Source of the DNA: Desulfonatronovibrio magnus
GTDB taxonomy: Bacteria; Desulfobacterota; Desulfovibrionia; Desulfovibrionales; Desulfonatronovibrionaceae
Direction: 5' to 3'
NCBI RefSeq assembly: GCF_000934755.1
Contig: NZ_JYNP01000018.1
Coordinates: 45,748 to 109,747, forward strand
Length of the DNA stretch: 64,000 bases
In this document: one piece after another, positions 9,066-17,683 of the stretch
How the letters are laid out: each line of letters starts with the position of its first letter
Position numbering within the stretch: the stretch's first letter is position 1
Translations under genes and position numbers: made by a program
Notes under the pieces: model-generated
Told to the model about the DNA's origin: nothing
What the model saw: the letters and a program-made list of their open reading frames with translations, nothing else
Databases searched by the model: none

Positions 9066-10276
9066 CAACAATACTTTTCGTAGACGATGAAATAAATGTT
9101 TTAAACGGCATCAGAAGAATGCTCCGAAACATGCGGGGCGAATGGGATATGCACTTTGCCACAAGCGGTGACCAGGCTCTGCAAATCATGTCTGCGCAAA
9201 ATGTGGACGTGATCGTCACTGACATGAGAATGCCGGGCATGCACGGAGGCGAACTTTTGACAAAAGTCATGAAACTCTGGCCGGAAACAATACGCATGGT
9301 TCTGTCCGGGCACTCTGATCTGGATGTGGTTTATCAGGCTGTACTGCCCGCACATCAGTATATTTCCAAACCAAGTTCGGCCGAGACCATCAAGTCAGCC
9401 ATCCAGAGGGCCATCAAAGTAAGAAAACACATCAATGGACATCCTGTAAAAGCAGTTATTTCCAGCTTAGACACTCTGCCTGCCTTGCCTGAACTCTATC
9501 ATCAGCTGACTGAAGAGCTCAGAAAAAGTGATCCGGATATTAAAGCTGTAAGCCGCATTATTGCCATGGATATTGGCATGAGTGCCAAGCTTCTTAAACT
9601 GGTCAATTCTTCATTCTTTGGATTTTGTCGCCATATTGCCAGCTTAGAACAGGCTGTGACCCTGCTTGGAATAAATATTATCAGGTCATTGATTCTTTCC
9701 GTACATATCTTCAGCCTTTATGACCTTTCCAATGTGCCTGGATTTTCCCTGAAAAAATTATGGGAACACTGTTTAGGTTCGGCAAATCTTGCTCAGAAAC
9801 TCGCTGTACTGGAGGGTATGTCAAGAGAAAGCGCTGAAGACTGTTATTTTGCAGGCCTCTTTCATGACATAGGAAAGCTGGTCCTGGCCAGTCAACTGCC
9901 TGAGGAATACAATGCCATCCTGGAAAAAATCAGAAATAAGGGGCTGACAGTTCGCACAGCTGAAATACAGATTCTTGGTACCAGCCATGCCGAAGTGGGC
10001 GGATACCTGCTCGGAGTGTGGGGTTTTCCAGATGATATTGTGGAGGCAGTCACCTTTCATCATCAGCCATGTCTTGCTCAGTCAGGCATGCGAGCCCTCA
10101 CCACCACTCATGTTTCCAACATCCTTGAAAGAAGATACAATGTCTTTAACCCAAACTACAACCTGCCCGACTACAGTTTTGACTATCTCAAAACCCTGCA
10201 ACTCACTGACAGACTAAAGGACTGGGAAAAACTGGCCAGAGGTGAACTGGACCACGTATGCCATCAAAAAGGATGA
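9062..10276 (+). CDS. response regulator with HDOD output domain
   Basis: A 404-residue protein. The receiver domain (1-120) has VDDEINVLNGI, the aspartate in VTDMRMPGMHG and the lysine in YISKPSSA. An HDOD domain (about 135-335) follows, with PALPELYHQL and MDIGMSAKLLKLVNSSFFG. HDOD proteins are HD-superfamily relatives used as signalling output modules. Unusually, the downstream LFHDIGKLVLASQLP motif retains an HD pair. The gene overlaps the upstream kinase gene by ATGA, which suggests it is a phosphorylation partner of that kinase. Confidence 0.88.
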   Translation: MTTILFVDDEINVLNGIRRMLRNMRGEWDMHFATSGDQALQIMSAQNVDVIVTDMRMPGMHGGELLTKVMKLWPETIRMVLSGHSDLDVVYQAVLPAHQYISKPSSAETIKSAIQRAIKVRKHINGHPVKAVISSLDTLPALPELYHQLTEELRKSDPDIKAVSRIIAMDIGMSAKLLKLVNSSFFGFCRHIASLEQAVTLLGINIIRSLILSVHIFSLYDLSNVPGFSLKKLWEHCLGSANLAQKLAVLEGMSRESAEDCYFAGLFHDIGKLVLASQLPEEYNAILEKIRNKGLTVRTAEIQILGTSHAEVGGYLLGVWGFPDDIVEAVTFHHQPCLAQSGMRALTTTHVSNILERRYNVFNPNYNLPDYSFDYLKTLQLTDRLKDWEKLARGELDHVCHQKG

Positions 10277-10294
10277 AAATGATATAATTTCCTG

Positions 10295-10964
10295 GTAGCT
10301 GTAGCCCTTTTTAAGCTCCTCACCCGGGCGGCCCGGGACCGAATCTGTGAGTAACTTTACGAGTCTGTCACTTTTCTGGAAATTGGGACAGTCCCCGCGA
10401 GGTACTTTAAAAAAGATTGATGCTGCATTGGTTCCTGGAAGAGATTTTCTTTGATGACAAAATTTACACAGCGAGGGACAGTCCCAGTGCCAGGTGCAAA
10501 GTTCCCATCTTTGACGGAACTTTTCTGGCAAATGTGCATCAATCATAAGCAAAAATCGTAAAAATATGAAAATTATAACCATCTGATTTTGTTGATAATT
10601 TGGTTTTAGTTACTTAGAAGGAAAGCAGAGGACAGGCACTTTTGCCGACCTCAAGCCATAAATCAACTGGACTATACTCAGGCAAAAAAGCCAGTCCCCT
10701 TCCAGCTTAAATACAATTTCGCTGTAGTGTTGCATTTCCTGCAACAATGAACCATGCTGAGAGGCATATTCCAGATCACCGTGCTTCAGCCTGATATCCA
10801 AAAAAAATACACTCATGGCTATGGCTTTACTTTTCACATCAAGATAAGTTATTGTTTGCAGATAGCGCTTCTTAATAAAACAAGGGCTGGGAGAGCCAGT
10901 CCCCCTCCGGGCTGTATGCCTCCGGGCAGGAAGCCGTGCCACATGCGAATGGCTAAACTGTTAC
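10295..10964 (-). mobile_element. MITE with nested cassette-like unit and unique interior
   Basis: The right inverted end GGCTAAACTGTTAC is at 10951-10964, and a degraded left end (GTAGCTGTAGCCCTTTTT) is at about 10295-10312. Between the left end and the GGAAAGCAG motif at 10620 sits one whole cassette-like unit (10312-10618), the same position as in the MITE at 283-999. The GCCCGGAGG-type core is at about 10900-10935. The interior 10642-10865 is not shared with the other copies in this window. Confidence 0.65.
10312..10618 (+). repeat. cassette-like unit with full-length GGGACAGTCCC core
   Basis: The left end AAGCTCCTCACC leads into CCCGGGCGGCCCGGG and GTGAGTAACTTTA. The core (about 10364-10575) has two GGGACAGTCCC motifs about 95 bases apart. 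The right end is TTGGTTTTAGTTACTTAGAAG. It matches the units at 52574-52887 and, inverted, 15161-15537 and 56372-56795. Confidence 0.7.
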
Positions 10965-11006
10965 ACAGATTCAAATGCTGCATAACGCTATTTCTCAATT
11001 CCAAAC

Positions 11007-12161
11007 ATGACAACAGAACATTTAAATCCAGCCAAATCTTCACCCGAAAAAAAATTGCAATGGTCCTTTGATTCATCTGGCAACGATCTGGTTTTACGCC
11101 TGAACGGAAGTCTGAATAACAGGACTGTGGGTAAGTTATGGCAGAATATGGACAATAAGCTTAAGGGGATATCTGGAAACAATCTGACCATAGATGCCCA
11201 CAATCTTGATTATATTGATATAAGCGGGCAGGCCTTTCTACTGCAGTCCATCCGTTCCGTTCAGGCTGAAGGGGGGCAGGCTGAAATTATAGGTTTGCGC
11301 AGCGATTTTGAGGCCCTTCATCATCAATTGTCATGCTTTGACTGCCAGGACAAGCCGGAACCAGCCAAAAAATCCATCTTTGAGGAAATGGGCAGGGCCA
11401 CCCACAAGCTCGGGTTGGACATTAAAGCTTTTTTTATCTTTCTTGGTCAGTTTGTTTCAGCTTTTGCATATTGTGCTGTAAAGCCTCATACCATCCGCTG
11501 GAAAGATGTCATGGTTCACATTGAAAATGTTGGAGCCAGGGCAGTTTTTATCATAGTCCTCATTGGTTTTCTTATGGGGCTCATCATTTCCTTCCAGTCC
11601 GCCATGCCCTTGAGGATGTTTGGAGCTGAAATATTTGTGGCCAGACTGCTTGGCTTATCCATGGTCAGAGAGCTCGGACCATTGGTGACCGCCATTATCC
11701 TTGCAGGCAGAACAGGATCTTCCTTTGCAGCTGAAATCGGAACCATGAAAATCAATGAAGAAATTAACGCTCTTACCACCATGGGCTTAAGTCCCATCAA
11801 ATTTCTGGTGGTGCCGCGCATGCTTGCTACCATGATCATCATGCCTTTTCTGACCATGTTTTTTATTCTGTTCAGCCTGATTGGCGGTGCAATAGTCATG
11901 CTTTCTCTTGGATTTCCACTTATTACCTATATTAATCAGATTACCATGTCCCTGACCATGGCTGACTTTGCAGGAGGCATGTTCAAGGCAGTTGTGTTCA
12001 GTCTGCTTGTGGCCTGGATAGGGTGCGTACGCGGGCTGCAGACAACAACCGGCGCCAAGGCTGTAGGATTGTCAACCACAAGTGCTGTTGTCAGTGGGAT
12101 TGTACTCATTGCTGTAGCAGACGGAATCTTTGCTGTTGTATTTTTTCTGCTCGGTATATAA
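11007..12161 (+). CDS. mlaE: Mla-type ABC transporter permease fused to a STAS domain
   Basis: A 384-residue protein. Residues 1-110 form a STAS-like domain (GNNLTIDAHNLDYIDISGQ), which in E. coli is a separate protein, MlaB. The rest is an MlaE/YrbE permease with about five membrane segments and the family motif LARLLGLSMVRELGPLV...AGRTGSSFAAEIGTM. With the ATPase, MCE protein and lipoprotein downstream it should form an inner-membrane complex moving phospholipids or other lipids between the inner and outer membranes. No strong ribosome site precedes the chosen ATG, so the start is less sure than the product. Confidence 0.9.
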   Translation: MTTEHLNPAKSSPEKKLQWSFDSSGNDLVLRLNGSLNNRTVGKLWQNMDNKLKGISGNNLTIDAHNLDYIDISGQAFLLQSIRSVQAEGGQAEIIGLRSDFEALHHQLSCFDCQDKPEPAKKSIFEEMGRATHKLGLDIKAFFIFLGQFVSAFAYCAVKPHTIRWKDVMVHIENVGARAVFIIVLIGFLMGLIISFQSAMPLRMFGAEIFVARLLGLSMVRELGPLVTAIILAGRTGSSFAAEIGTMKINEEINALTTMGLSPIKFLVVPRMLATMIIMPFLTMFFILFSLIGGAIVMLSLGFPLITYINQITMSLTMADFAGGMFKAVVFSLLVAWIGCVRGLQTTTGAKAVGLSTTSAVVSGIVLIAVADGIFAVVFFLLGI

Positions 12162-12216
12162 AAATAATTGATAACACTTAACTCTCAAGCTAACCCTTGT
12201 AACTCCAAGACCCCCT

Positions 12217-12987
12217 ATGTCTGAACATAAACATGCTGTTATACAAGTAAAAAATCTCGGTATGGGCTTTGCCGGCGAGATCATCATGGATAACCTCAAC
12301 TTTGATATTTATTCTGGTGAAATATTTGTAATTCTTGGGGGATCAGGCAGTGGTAAAAGTACTCTGCTTAAGCATATGATGGGATTATACAAGCCAGTAC
12401 ATGGTCAGATACTCATTAACCAGAAGGACTTGACCAGAGCTGATGAATCAGAGAAAATGAACATTATGCAGGATATCGGCATCAGCTACCAAAGCGGGGC
12501 TTTGTTCGGTTCCATGACATTGCTGGAAAATGTCCGGCTTCCCTTAGAAGAGTTTACGGATCTTTCTTTAACTGCCATGAACCTTGTGAGCAGGATTAAA
12601 CTGTTCCTCGTGGGACTTCATGGATATGAAAACCACATGCCTTCTGAACTAAGCGGTGGAATGCAGAAAAGAGCAGCAATTGCAAGAGCCATGGCCCTTG
12701 ATCCTTCAATGCTTTTTCTGGATGAACCTTCTGCCGGGCTTGATCCCATCACCTCGCTTGAGCTTGATGAGTTGATTCTGCAACTTGCTCACAGCCTGAA
12801 TGTAACGTTTGTCATTGTCACGCATGAGCTGAGCAGTATTTTCAAAGTGGCCGACAGAATGATCATTCTCGACAAAAAAAGGAAAACTATCGCCGACCAG
12901 GGATCTCCTGAAGATCTCAGGCTGAACTCAGCTGATCCCTGGGTGCGCTCTTTTTTGAATAGAACCATGCCCAACGATGATGGCTAA
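12217..12987 (+). CDS. mlaF: Mla-type ABC transporter ATP-binding protein
   Basis: A 256-residue ABC ATPase. It has Walker A GGSGSGKST, Q-loop region SYQSGALFGSMT, signature LSGGMQKR, Walker B LFLDEPSAGLDP and the H-loop VTHE, all intact. SGALF and MTLLENV are typical of MlaF. It starts 55 bases after the permease gene and is followed after 144 bases by the MCE protein gene, the gap being filled with tandem heptamers. No obvious Shine-Dalgarno sequence precedes the ATG. Confidence 0.9.
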   Translation: MSEHKHAVIQVKNLGMGFAGEIIMDNLNFDIYSGEIFVILGGSGSGKSTLLKHMMGLYKPVHGQILINQKDLTRADESEKMNIMQDIGISYQSGALFGSMTLLENVRLPLEEFTDLSLTAMNLVSRIKLFLVGLHGYENHMPSELSGGMQKRAAIARAMALDPSMLFLDEPSAGLDPITSLELDELILQLAHSLNVTFVIVTHELSSIFKVADRMIILDKKRKTIADQGSPEDLRLNSADPWVRSFLNRTMPNDDG

Positions 12988-13102
12988 GGTCTGAAGGCTG
13001 AAGGCTGAAGGCTGAAGGTTCAGGAAGCTGAGTAATGGACTTTAGACCGTGAATCTTAGACTTTGGACTTTCGACCTTGGACCTTGGACCTTGGACCTTA
13101 CC
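12987..13102. repeat. two heptamer tandem tracts inside the mla operon
   Basis: The first tract (12987-13020) repeats CTGAAGG about four to five times directly after the mlaF stop. The second (13037-13102) has GACTTTG/GACCTTG units, the last four being nearly identical. Both have a period of seven bases but different sequences. Thirty bases separate the second tract from the mlaD start, so transcripts must run through both. Confidence 0.8.
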
Positions 13103-13131
13103 AACTCTAAACACCTTTTGAGAAAATTATC

Positions 13132-14250
13132 ATGCGGACAGGACCCAACTACTATACCATAGGCATTTTTGTCAGCATCGGAATTATCCTGATCTTTGCT
13201 GCTTTGATAATACTTGGCGCAGGAGCTTTGTGGCGGGTACATGTTGTTATTGAAACTTATGTTGATGAATCAATACAGGGCATCGATATAGGCTCACAGG
13301 TAAAGATGCGCGGTGTTCAAATCGGGAATGTTCAGCAGGTAAGCTTTGTAAACATAAAGTATCCAGAGGCCCATGACGCTCAACAAAGGTATGTACTCCT
13401 GGAAATCAGCCTTTCCCTTAAATCTTTTGGTGACATTACACCTGAAGAGTTCCAACAATTCCTGGCGCAAGAAGTTCTGGAAGGTTTGAGGATACGTATG
13501 CTACCCATGGGGATTACAGGATCAGCCTATATTGAAATGGATTATATGGATCCTGCCAGACATCCCCCCCTGCCTATAGACTGGACACCTGAATACCCTT
13601 ATGTGCCCTCAGCGCCCGGCACATTTACCAGACTGGAGGAAACGTTTGAATCTTTAAGTAATACCATGGCCAAATTAGAAAAGTTGGAGTTCCAGAAGAC
13701 TCTTGGACATTTGGACAACCTGATTGTCAATCTGAATGATACAGTTTCTTCTTTAAACATCCATGATCTTACAGAACAAACTGCACTTTTTCTGCAGGAA
13801 TTGCGAGAAAGCAACAGAAGGGTTTCCGCCCTGCTGGGTCCGGAAAAAACTTCCCTGCAGGACATCAGCATATATTCCATGCTGGCTGAGACAGAAGGAT
13901 TAATTAAAGATGTCAGGAAAAGTTTTGATAGTTTTGCAAAACATGAAACTTTTTCTCCTGACAATTTTGCTGAGATTATCGCAAATGTCCAAAAAGCTTC
14001 TGAAGCACTTCCGGCCACCATTCAGAACATGCATAAGGCTGCGGACTCAGTCCGTGAGAGTACAGCCGGATTTAATGCCCTGACAAGAAACACGTACTCT
14101 CTGATGCGCAGCCAGAACGAAAGAATTGAATCCATTATGAGGGATATGCAGATAACAAGCAGCAACCTCATGGAACTGAGTTCTGATGCCAAAAGATACC
14201 CCTCATTCCTGCTATTTGGCGATAAACCATTGGAAAGTGATCTCAAATGA
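13132..14250 (+). CDS. mlaD: MCE family (MlaD-like) substrate-binding protein
   Basis: A 372-residue protein with one N-terminal membrane anchor (about residues 10-32), an MCE domain (about 40-150, with SIQGIDIGSQVKMRGVQIG and LPMGITGSAYIEM), and a long helical, coiled-coil-rich C-terminal part. MCE proteins form hexameric rings or tubes in the periplasm that guide lipids. It is longer than E. coli MlaD (183 residues), resembling MCE proteins with an extended helical tube. It overlaps the next gene by four bases (ATGA). Confidence 0.88.
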   Translation: MRTGPNYYTIGIFVSIGIILIFAALIILGAGALWRVHVVIETYVDESIQGIDIGSQVKMRGVQIGNVQQVSFVNIKYPEAHDAQQRYVLLEISLSLKSFGDITPEEFQQFLAQEVLEGLRIRMLPMGITGSAYIEMDYMDPARHPPLPIDWTPEYPYVPSAPGTFTRLEETFESLSNTMAKLEKLEFQKTLGHLDNLIVNLNDTVSSLNIHDLTEQTALFLQELRESNRRVSALLGPEKTSLQDISIYSMLAETEGLIKDVRKSFDSFAKHETFSPDNFAEIIANVQKASEALPATIQNMHKAADSVRESTAGFNALTRNTYSLMRSQNERIESIMRDMQITSSNLMELSSDAKRYPSFLLFGDKPLESDLK

Positions 14251-14867
14251 AACAAATGAATTATGTTCTTATTTTAATTATTTCGGCCTTGACCATCTTG
14301 TCATGCGCACCTAAGAAGCCTCCCATAGAAAGAAACCACTTCGTTCTCGAGGTGCCCAAACATGAGACTCTAAGCACTATAAAGATTCCGGCCACTTTAA
14401 GTGTAAGAGAATTGTCAGTGTCTCCAGGTTATATGGGCAAGGAAATTGTTTACCGAACTGATGGGAATAAAATACAAAGCGATTTTTACAATCAGTACTT
14501 CATCCCTCCCGGCCCCATGATCACTCAGAGTTTACGTACATGGCTCAGCAAGAAACAGCTGTTCAACAATATAATCAGCCCAGCCAGCCACATGCCTGCT
14601 GACTTTATCCTTGAAGGAAACATAGTATCCATTTATGGAGACTTCCAGGACAGTCAAAATTACCATGCTTTCATACAGATAGAATTTTTGCTTTTAAAGG
14701 ATCTTGACATGGATTATGAAATAGTCTTCAATAAAACATACACTCTCAGAAAACCTATAGAAAACAAAAGCGTCCAAAGTCTTGTCAATGGACTGAACCA
14801 GGCTCTTGGGTTTATTTTTACCTCCCTTGAAAACGATCTCTCGCTCCAGCTTAGACATTACAAGTAA
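14247..14867 (+). CDS. ABC-type transport auxiliary lipoprotein (PqiC-like)
   Basis: A 206-residue lipoprotein with a hydrophobic signal (residues 6-19), lipobox ILSC and lipidation at about C20. The rest has the look of the ABC transport auxiliary family (PqiC/DUF330), which sits at the outer membrane end of MCE pathways: TLSVRELSVSPGYMGKEIVYR followed by SDFYNQYFIPPGPMITQSL. It overlaps mlaD by ATGA and closes the operon. The last two codons and the stop (TTACAAGTAA) coincide with the conserved end of a cassette-like unit. Confidence 0.82.
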   Translation: MKQMNYVLILIISALTILSCAPKKPPIERNHFVLEVPKHETLSTIKIPATLSVRELSVSPGYMGKEIVYRTDGNKIQSDFYNQYFIPPGPMITQSLRTWLSKKQLFNNIISPASHMPADFILEGNIVSIYGDFQDSQNYHAFIQIEFLLLKDLDMDYEIVFNKTYTLRKPIENKSVQSLVNGLNQALGFIFTSLENDLSLQLRHYK

Positions 14868-15167
14868 CTTGCTTAATCCTGGCTGCTGATTCAAAGCATT
14901 ACGGCCTTACTTTGCAGTTAGCTTCGGTCGCTTAGGCTCCCTCGTGGGTGACAGGTTTTCAGCAACTACATCCCTGACAGCTCAGGTGTCATTGCGAGCG
15001 AGTCTTTTTATCCCGTTGAATACACGCAGTGTAGGCGCAGCCATTCAACTGGGGCGAGCGCGGCAATGCTTGTTGCGATCGAAGCAAAGCAATCTCGCGC
15101 TAAGAATATTTCAAGTTACTCACAGCTTCGGTCCCAGGCCGCCCGGGTGAAGAGCTTACAAGTAACT
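14858..15167 (-). repeat. cassette-like unit, TCATTGCGAGCGAGTC core
   Basis: Read on the minus strand, the unit starts at the junction palindrome 15114-15167 and ends TTACAAGTAACT (14858-14869, plus strand). The core (about 14898-15112) contains the GTCGCTTAGGCTCC stretch, a TCATTGCGAGCGAGTC motif and a nested GTTGAAT...ATTCAAC stem. It matches copies at about 15575-15780, 19586-19731 and 43713-43922. First of three units joined head to tail. Confidence 0.68.
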
Positions 15168-15537
15168 GGAATCGTTTTGCTAATAAAATCAGACGGTTAT
15201 ATTTTTCACATTTTCACGATTTTTGCTTATGATTGATGCACATTTGCCAGAAAAGTTCCGTCAAAGATGGGAGCTTTGCGCCTGGCACAGGGACTGTCCC
15301 TCGCTGTGTAAATTTTTTCATTGAAGCAAATTTCTTCCAGGAACCAATGGAGTATCAATCTGTTTTATAGTACCTCGCGGGGACTGTCCCAATTTCCAAA
15401 TATGGGACTGTTCTTCAAGGTGGAGGCAGCTTCCAGCCGCCTGGAATTAAATAGCCTGCAGGATGCAGGCTCCACTTTAAAGACAGTTACTCACACGTTC
15501 GGTCCCGGTCCGCCGGGTGAAGCGCTTCTAAGTAACT
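15161..15537 (-). repeat. cassette-like unit, GGGACAGTCCC core plus double hairpin
   Basis: This unit joins the previous one at the palindrome 15114-15167 and the next at 15485-15537. It carries the GGGACTGTCCC core in reverse (about 15168-15410) and an additional segment (about 15418-15484) with two stems, GGCAGCTTCCAGCCGCC and GCCTGCAGGATGCAGGC. The same pair of segments occurs in the unit at 56372-56795. Confidence 0.68.
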
Positions 15538-15928
15538 ACAATCGTATATGCAATAAAATCAGGGCATTACGTTTTTACCATACATATTGCATCGGTCGCT
15601 TAGACTCCTTAGTGGGTGACAAATTTTGAGCAACTACATCTGTAACACCTCATGTGTCATTGCGAGCGAGTCTTTTTATCCCGTTGAATACACGCAGTGT
15701 AGGCGCAGCCATTCAACTGGGGCGAGCGCGGCAATCCTTGTTGCGAGTGAAGCGAAGCAATCTCGCGTTAAGGCTATTACCTCTTTTTTTGTGGCTTAAG
15801 CCACATTTCAAAGAAGCGGCTGGAGCCGCAAGAGTAAGACGTCCCCAGGCTGGAGCCTGGGAACGAGTGGTATAAGTTACTCACACGTTCGGTCCCGGGC
15901 CGCCCGGGGGAGGAGCTTCTAAGTAACT
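15531..15928 (-). repeat. cassette-like unit, two cores
   Basis: The unit starts AAGTAACTACAATCG, contains the TCATTGCGAGCGAGTC core (about 15575-15780) followed by the triple-hairpin core inverted (about 15776-15872), and closes with the 54-base palindrome 15875-15928. It ends 47 bases before the AspT-like transporter gene. Confidence 0.68.
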
Positions 15929-15975
15929 AAGTTCGCCACATCAGATGAATGATCTAAATGAACTGAGATAATTTA

Positions 15976-17652
15976 ATGGAAATAGATATTATTGGACTCA
16001 TAAGAGATGTCCCGGAACTATTGTTTTTTATAGTCCTTGGATTCGGCTATCTCATTGGCAATATCAAAATCAGGGGATTTGAACTTGGCTCCACAACTGG
16101 AGTGCTTCTGGCAGGCCTTTTTTTTGGACACTTTGGCTTTGAACTTCCGGCCAACACTCTGGAAATTGGTTTTATCCTGTTTATTTACTCTGTGGGTTTA
16201 CAAGCCGGTCCAAGATTTTTCAGTGTTTTTCTTGAAGATGGAATCAAGTACGTTATGCTTGCCATGGTTGTGAGTATTACAGCTGTTGGTCTGGCTTTTG
16301 GAATTTCAACATATATGGGTTTTTCAAGGGGTGTCAGTGCTGGCCTTCTGTCCGGATCGCTGACCAGCACTCCTACCCTGGCAGCTGCCCAGGATGCAGT
16401 GCACAGCGGGCTGGCCCGAATGTCCGAAACCAGGGCAGCGGACATTATAATTCAGGATATAGGTTCAGCTTACGCCATCACTTATCTTTTCGGTCTTATA
16501 GGGCTGCTTTTATTCATAAGATTTATCCCTTCTCTGACTGGAGTCAATCTGCCTGAAGAAGCTGCAAAGCTGGCCAGACAAAAAAGATTTTCCCCTGAAG
16601 ATGAGGATGGTTCTGAACATTCGCATTCTCAGATGCTTCGAGCCTACAGGGTTCAATCCGATGAAATTGCTGAAAAACCTTTACGCGCGCTTAAATTTAC
16701 CACCAAAACCGGGTGTGTCATTCAAAGAGTTATCCGCAAAGACGAAAGCTTTATACCTGGTGCTGATACGGTTTTGGAAAAAGGAGACCGGGTTTCAGTT
16801 TTAGGTCCTCTTGAGGGACATGAAAAAATGGAAAAAATGATTGGACCTGAAGTGCTTGACAGAGAACTGCTCAGTATTCCCATCAAAACTTATGATGTAG
16901 TGGTAACCCATCCTGATGCAGCTGGTAGAAGCCTTGGCGACCTGCATTATCTTGCCAGGTACGGCAGCTTTGTAGTTAAAATCAGCCGATCCCACGTTGA
17001 ACTGCCTGTAGATGAATCAACAGTGCTGGAAAAAGGTGATGTAGTCAGGCTAACCGGGGTCAAGGACAGGCTTGAAGAGCTTATAAAGAGACTTGGCCAT
17101 GTGGAGAGAAATATCATTCAGACTGACCTTCTGACCTTTGCCTTTGGCATTGCAGCCGGCCTTTTTATTGGAAAAATTACATTTAAGGTTGGAGCTCTTT
17201 CTATCGGCCTTGGAACTGCAGGCGGGTTGCTCATCACTGGGATACTTATCGGGTTTCTGCGCTCTGTTCATCCAACATTTGGTAGAGTTCCTCCTGCTGC
17301 CAGATGGCTTTTTATGGAACTCGGACTTTTATTTTTTATGGCTGGAATAGGACTTAAGGCTGGCCAGGGCATTGTTGAGGCAGTCATGACAGTGGGGCCG
17401 GTTTTGTTTCTAAGCGGCATTGTGGTTACTACCCTGCCAGTTATTGTAGGATTTGTGTTTGGAAAATATATTCTTAAATTCAATACAGCAATTCTTCTCG
17501 GTGCCATCACTGGAGCCATGACCAGCACTCCTGCTCTTAATACTGTAATCAGAGCCGCCAACAGCCCCATTCCCTCACTTGGCTATGCCGGCACTTACGC
17601 ATTTGCCAATGTTTTTCTGGCTTTAGCCGGAACTATAATCATGATGCTTTAA
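15976..17652 (+). CDS. AspT/YidE-like transporter with two TrkA-C domains
   Basis: A 558-residue membrane protein of the aspartate:alanine exchanger (AAEx) family. Each half has about five to six membrane segments with the duplicated family motif: SGSLTSTPTLAAAQDAV in the first half and GAITGAMTSTPALNTVI in the second. Two cytoplasmic TrkA-C (RCK-C) domains lie between the halves (about 225-290 and 305-375). Family members exchange amino acids or dicarboxylates; the substrate here cannot be told. It is monocistronic between repeat-filled gaps. Confidence 0.87.
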   Translation: MEIDIIGLIRDVPELLFFIVLGFGYLIGNIKIRGFELGSTTGVLLAGLFFGHFGFELPANTLEIGFILFIYSVGLQAGPRFFSVFLEDGIKYVMLAMVVSITAVGLAFGISTYMGFSRGVSAGLLSGSLTSTPTLAAAQDAVHSGLARMSETRAADIIIQDIGSAYAITYLFGLIGLLLFIRFIPSLTGVNLPEEAAKLARQKRFSPEDEDGSEHSHSQMLRAYRVQSDEIAEKPLRALKFTTKTGCVIQRVIRKDESFIPGADTVLEKGDRVSVLGPLEGHEKMEKMIGPEVLDRELLSIPIKTYDVVVTHPDAAGRSLGDLHYLARYGSFVVKISRSHVELPVDESTVLEKGDVVRLTGVKDRLEELIKRLGHVERNIIQTDLLTFAFGIAAGLFIGKITFKVGALSIGLGTAGGLLITGILIGFLRSVHPTFGRVPPAARWLFMELGLLFFMAGIGLKAGQGIVEAVMTVGPVLFLSGIVVTTLPVIVGFVFGKYILKFNTAILLGAITGAMTSTPALNTVIRAANSPIPSLGYAGTYAFANVFLALAGTIIMML

Positions 17653-17683
17653 CAGGGAGCATTATTTCAGCAGGAGGAATAAG

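Noticed and set aside
14858..15928. A chromosomal integron with attC sites
   Set aside because: The layout is similar, but cores carry no genes, the joint lacks the attC core site consensus and no integron integrase is present. Kept only as an analogy.
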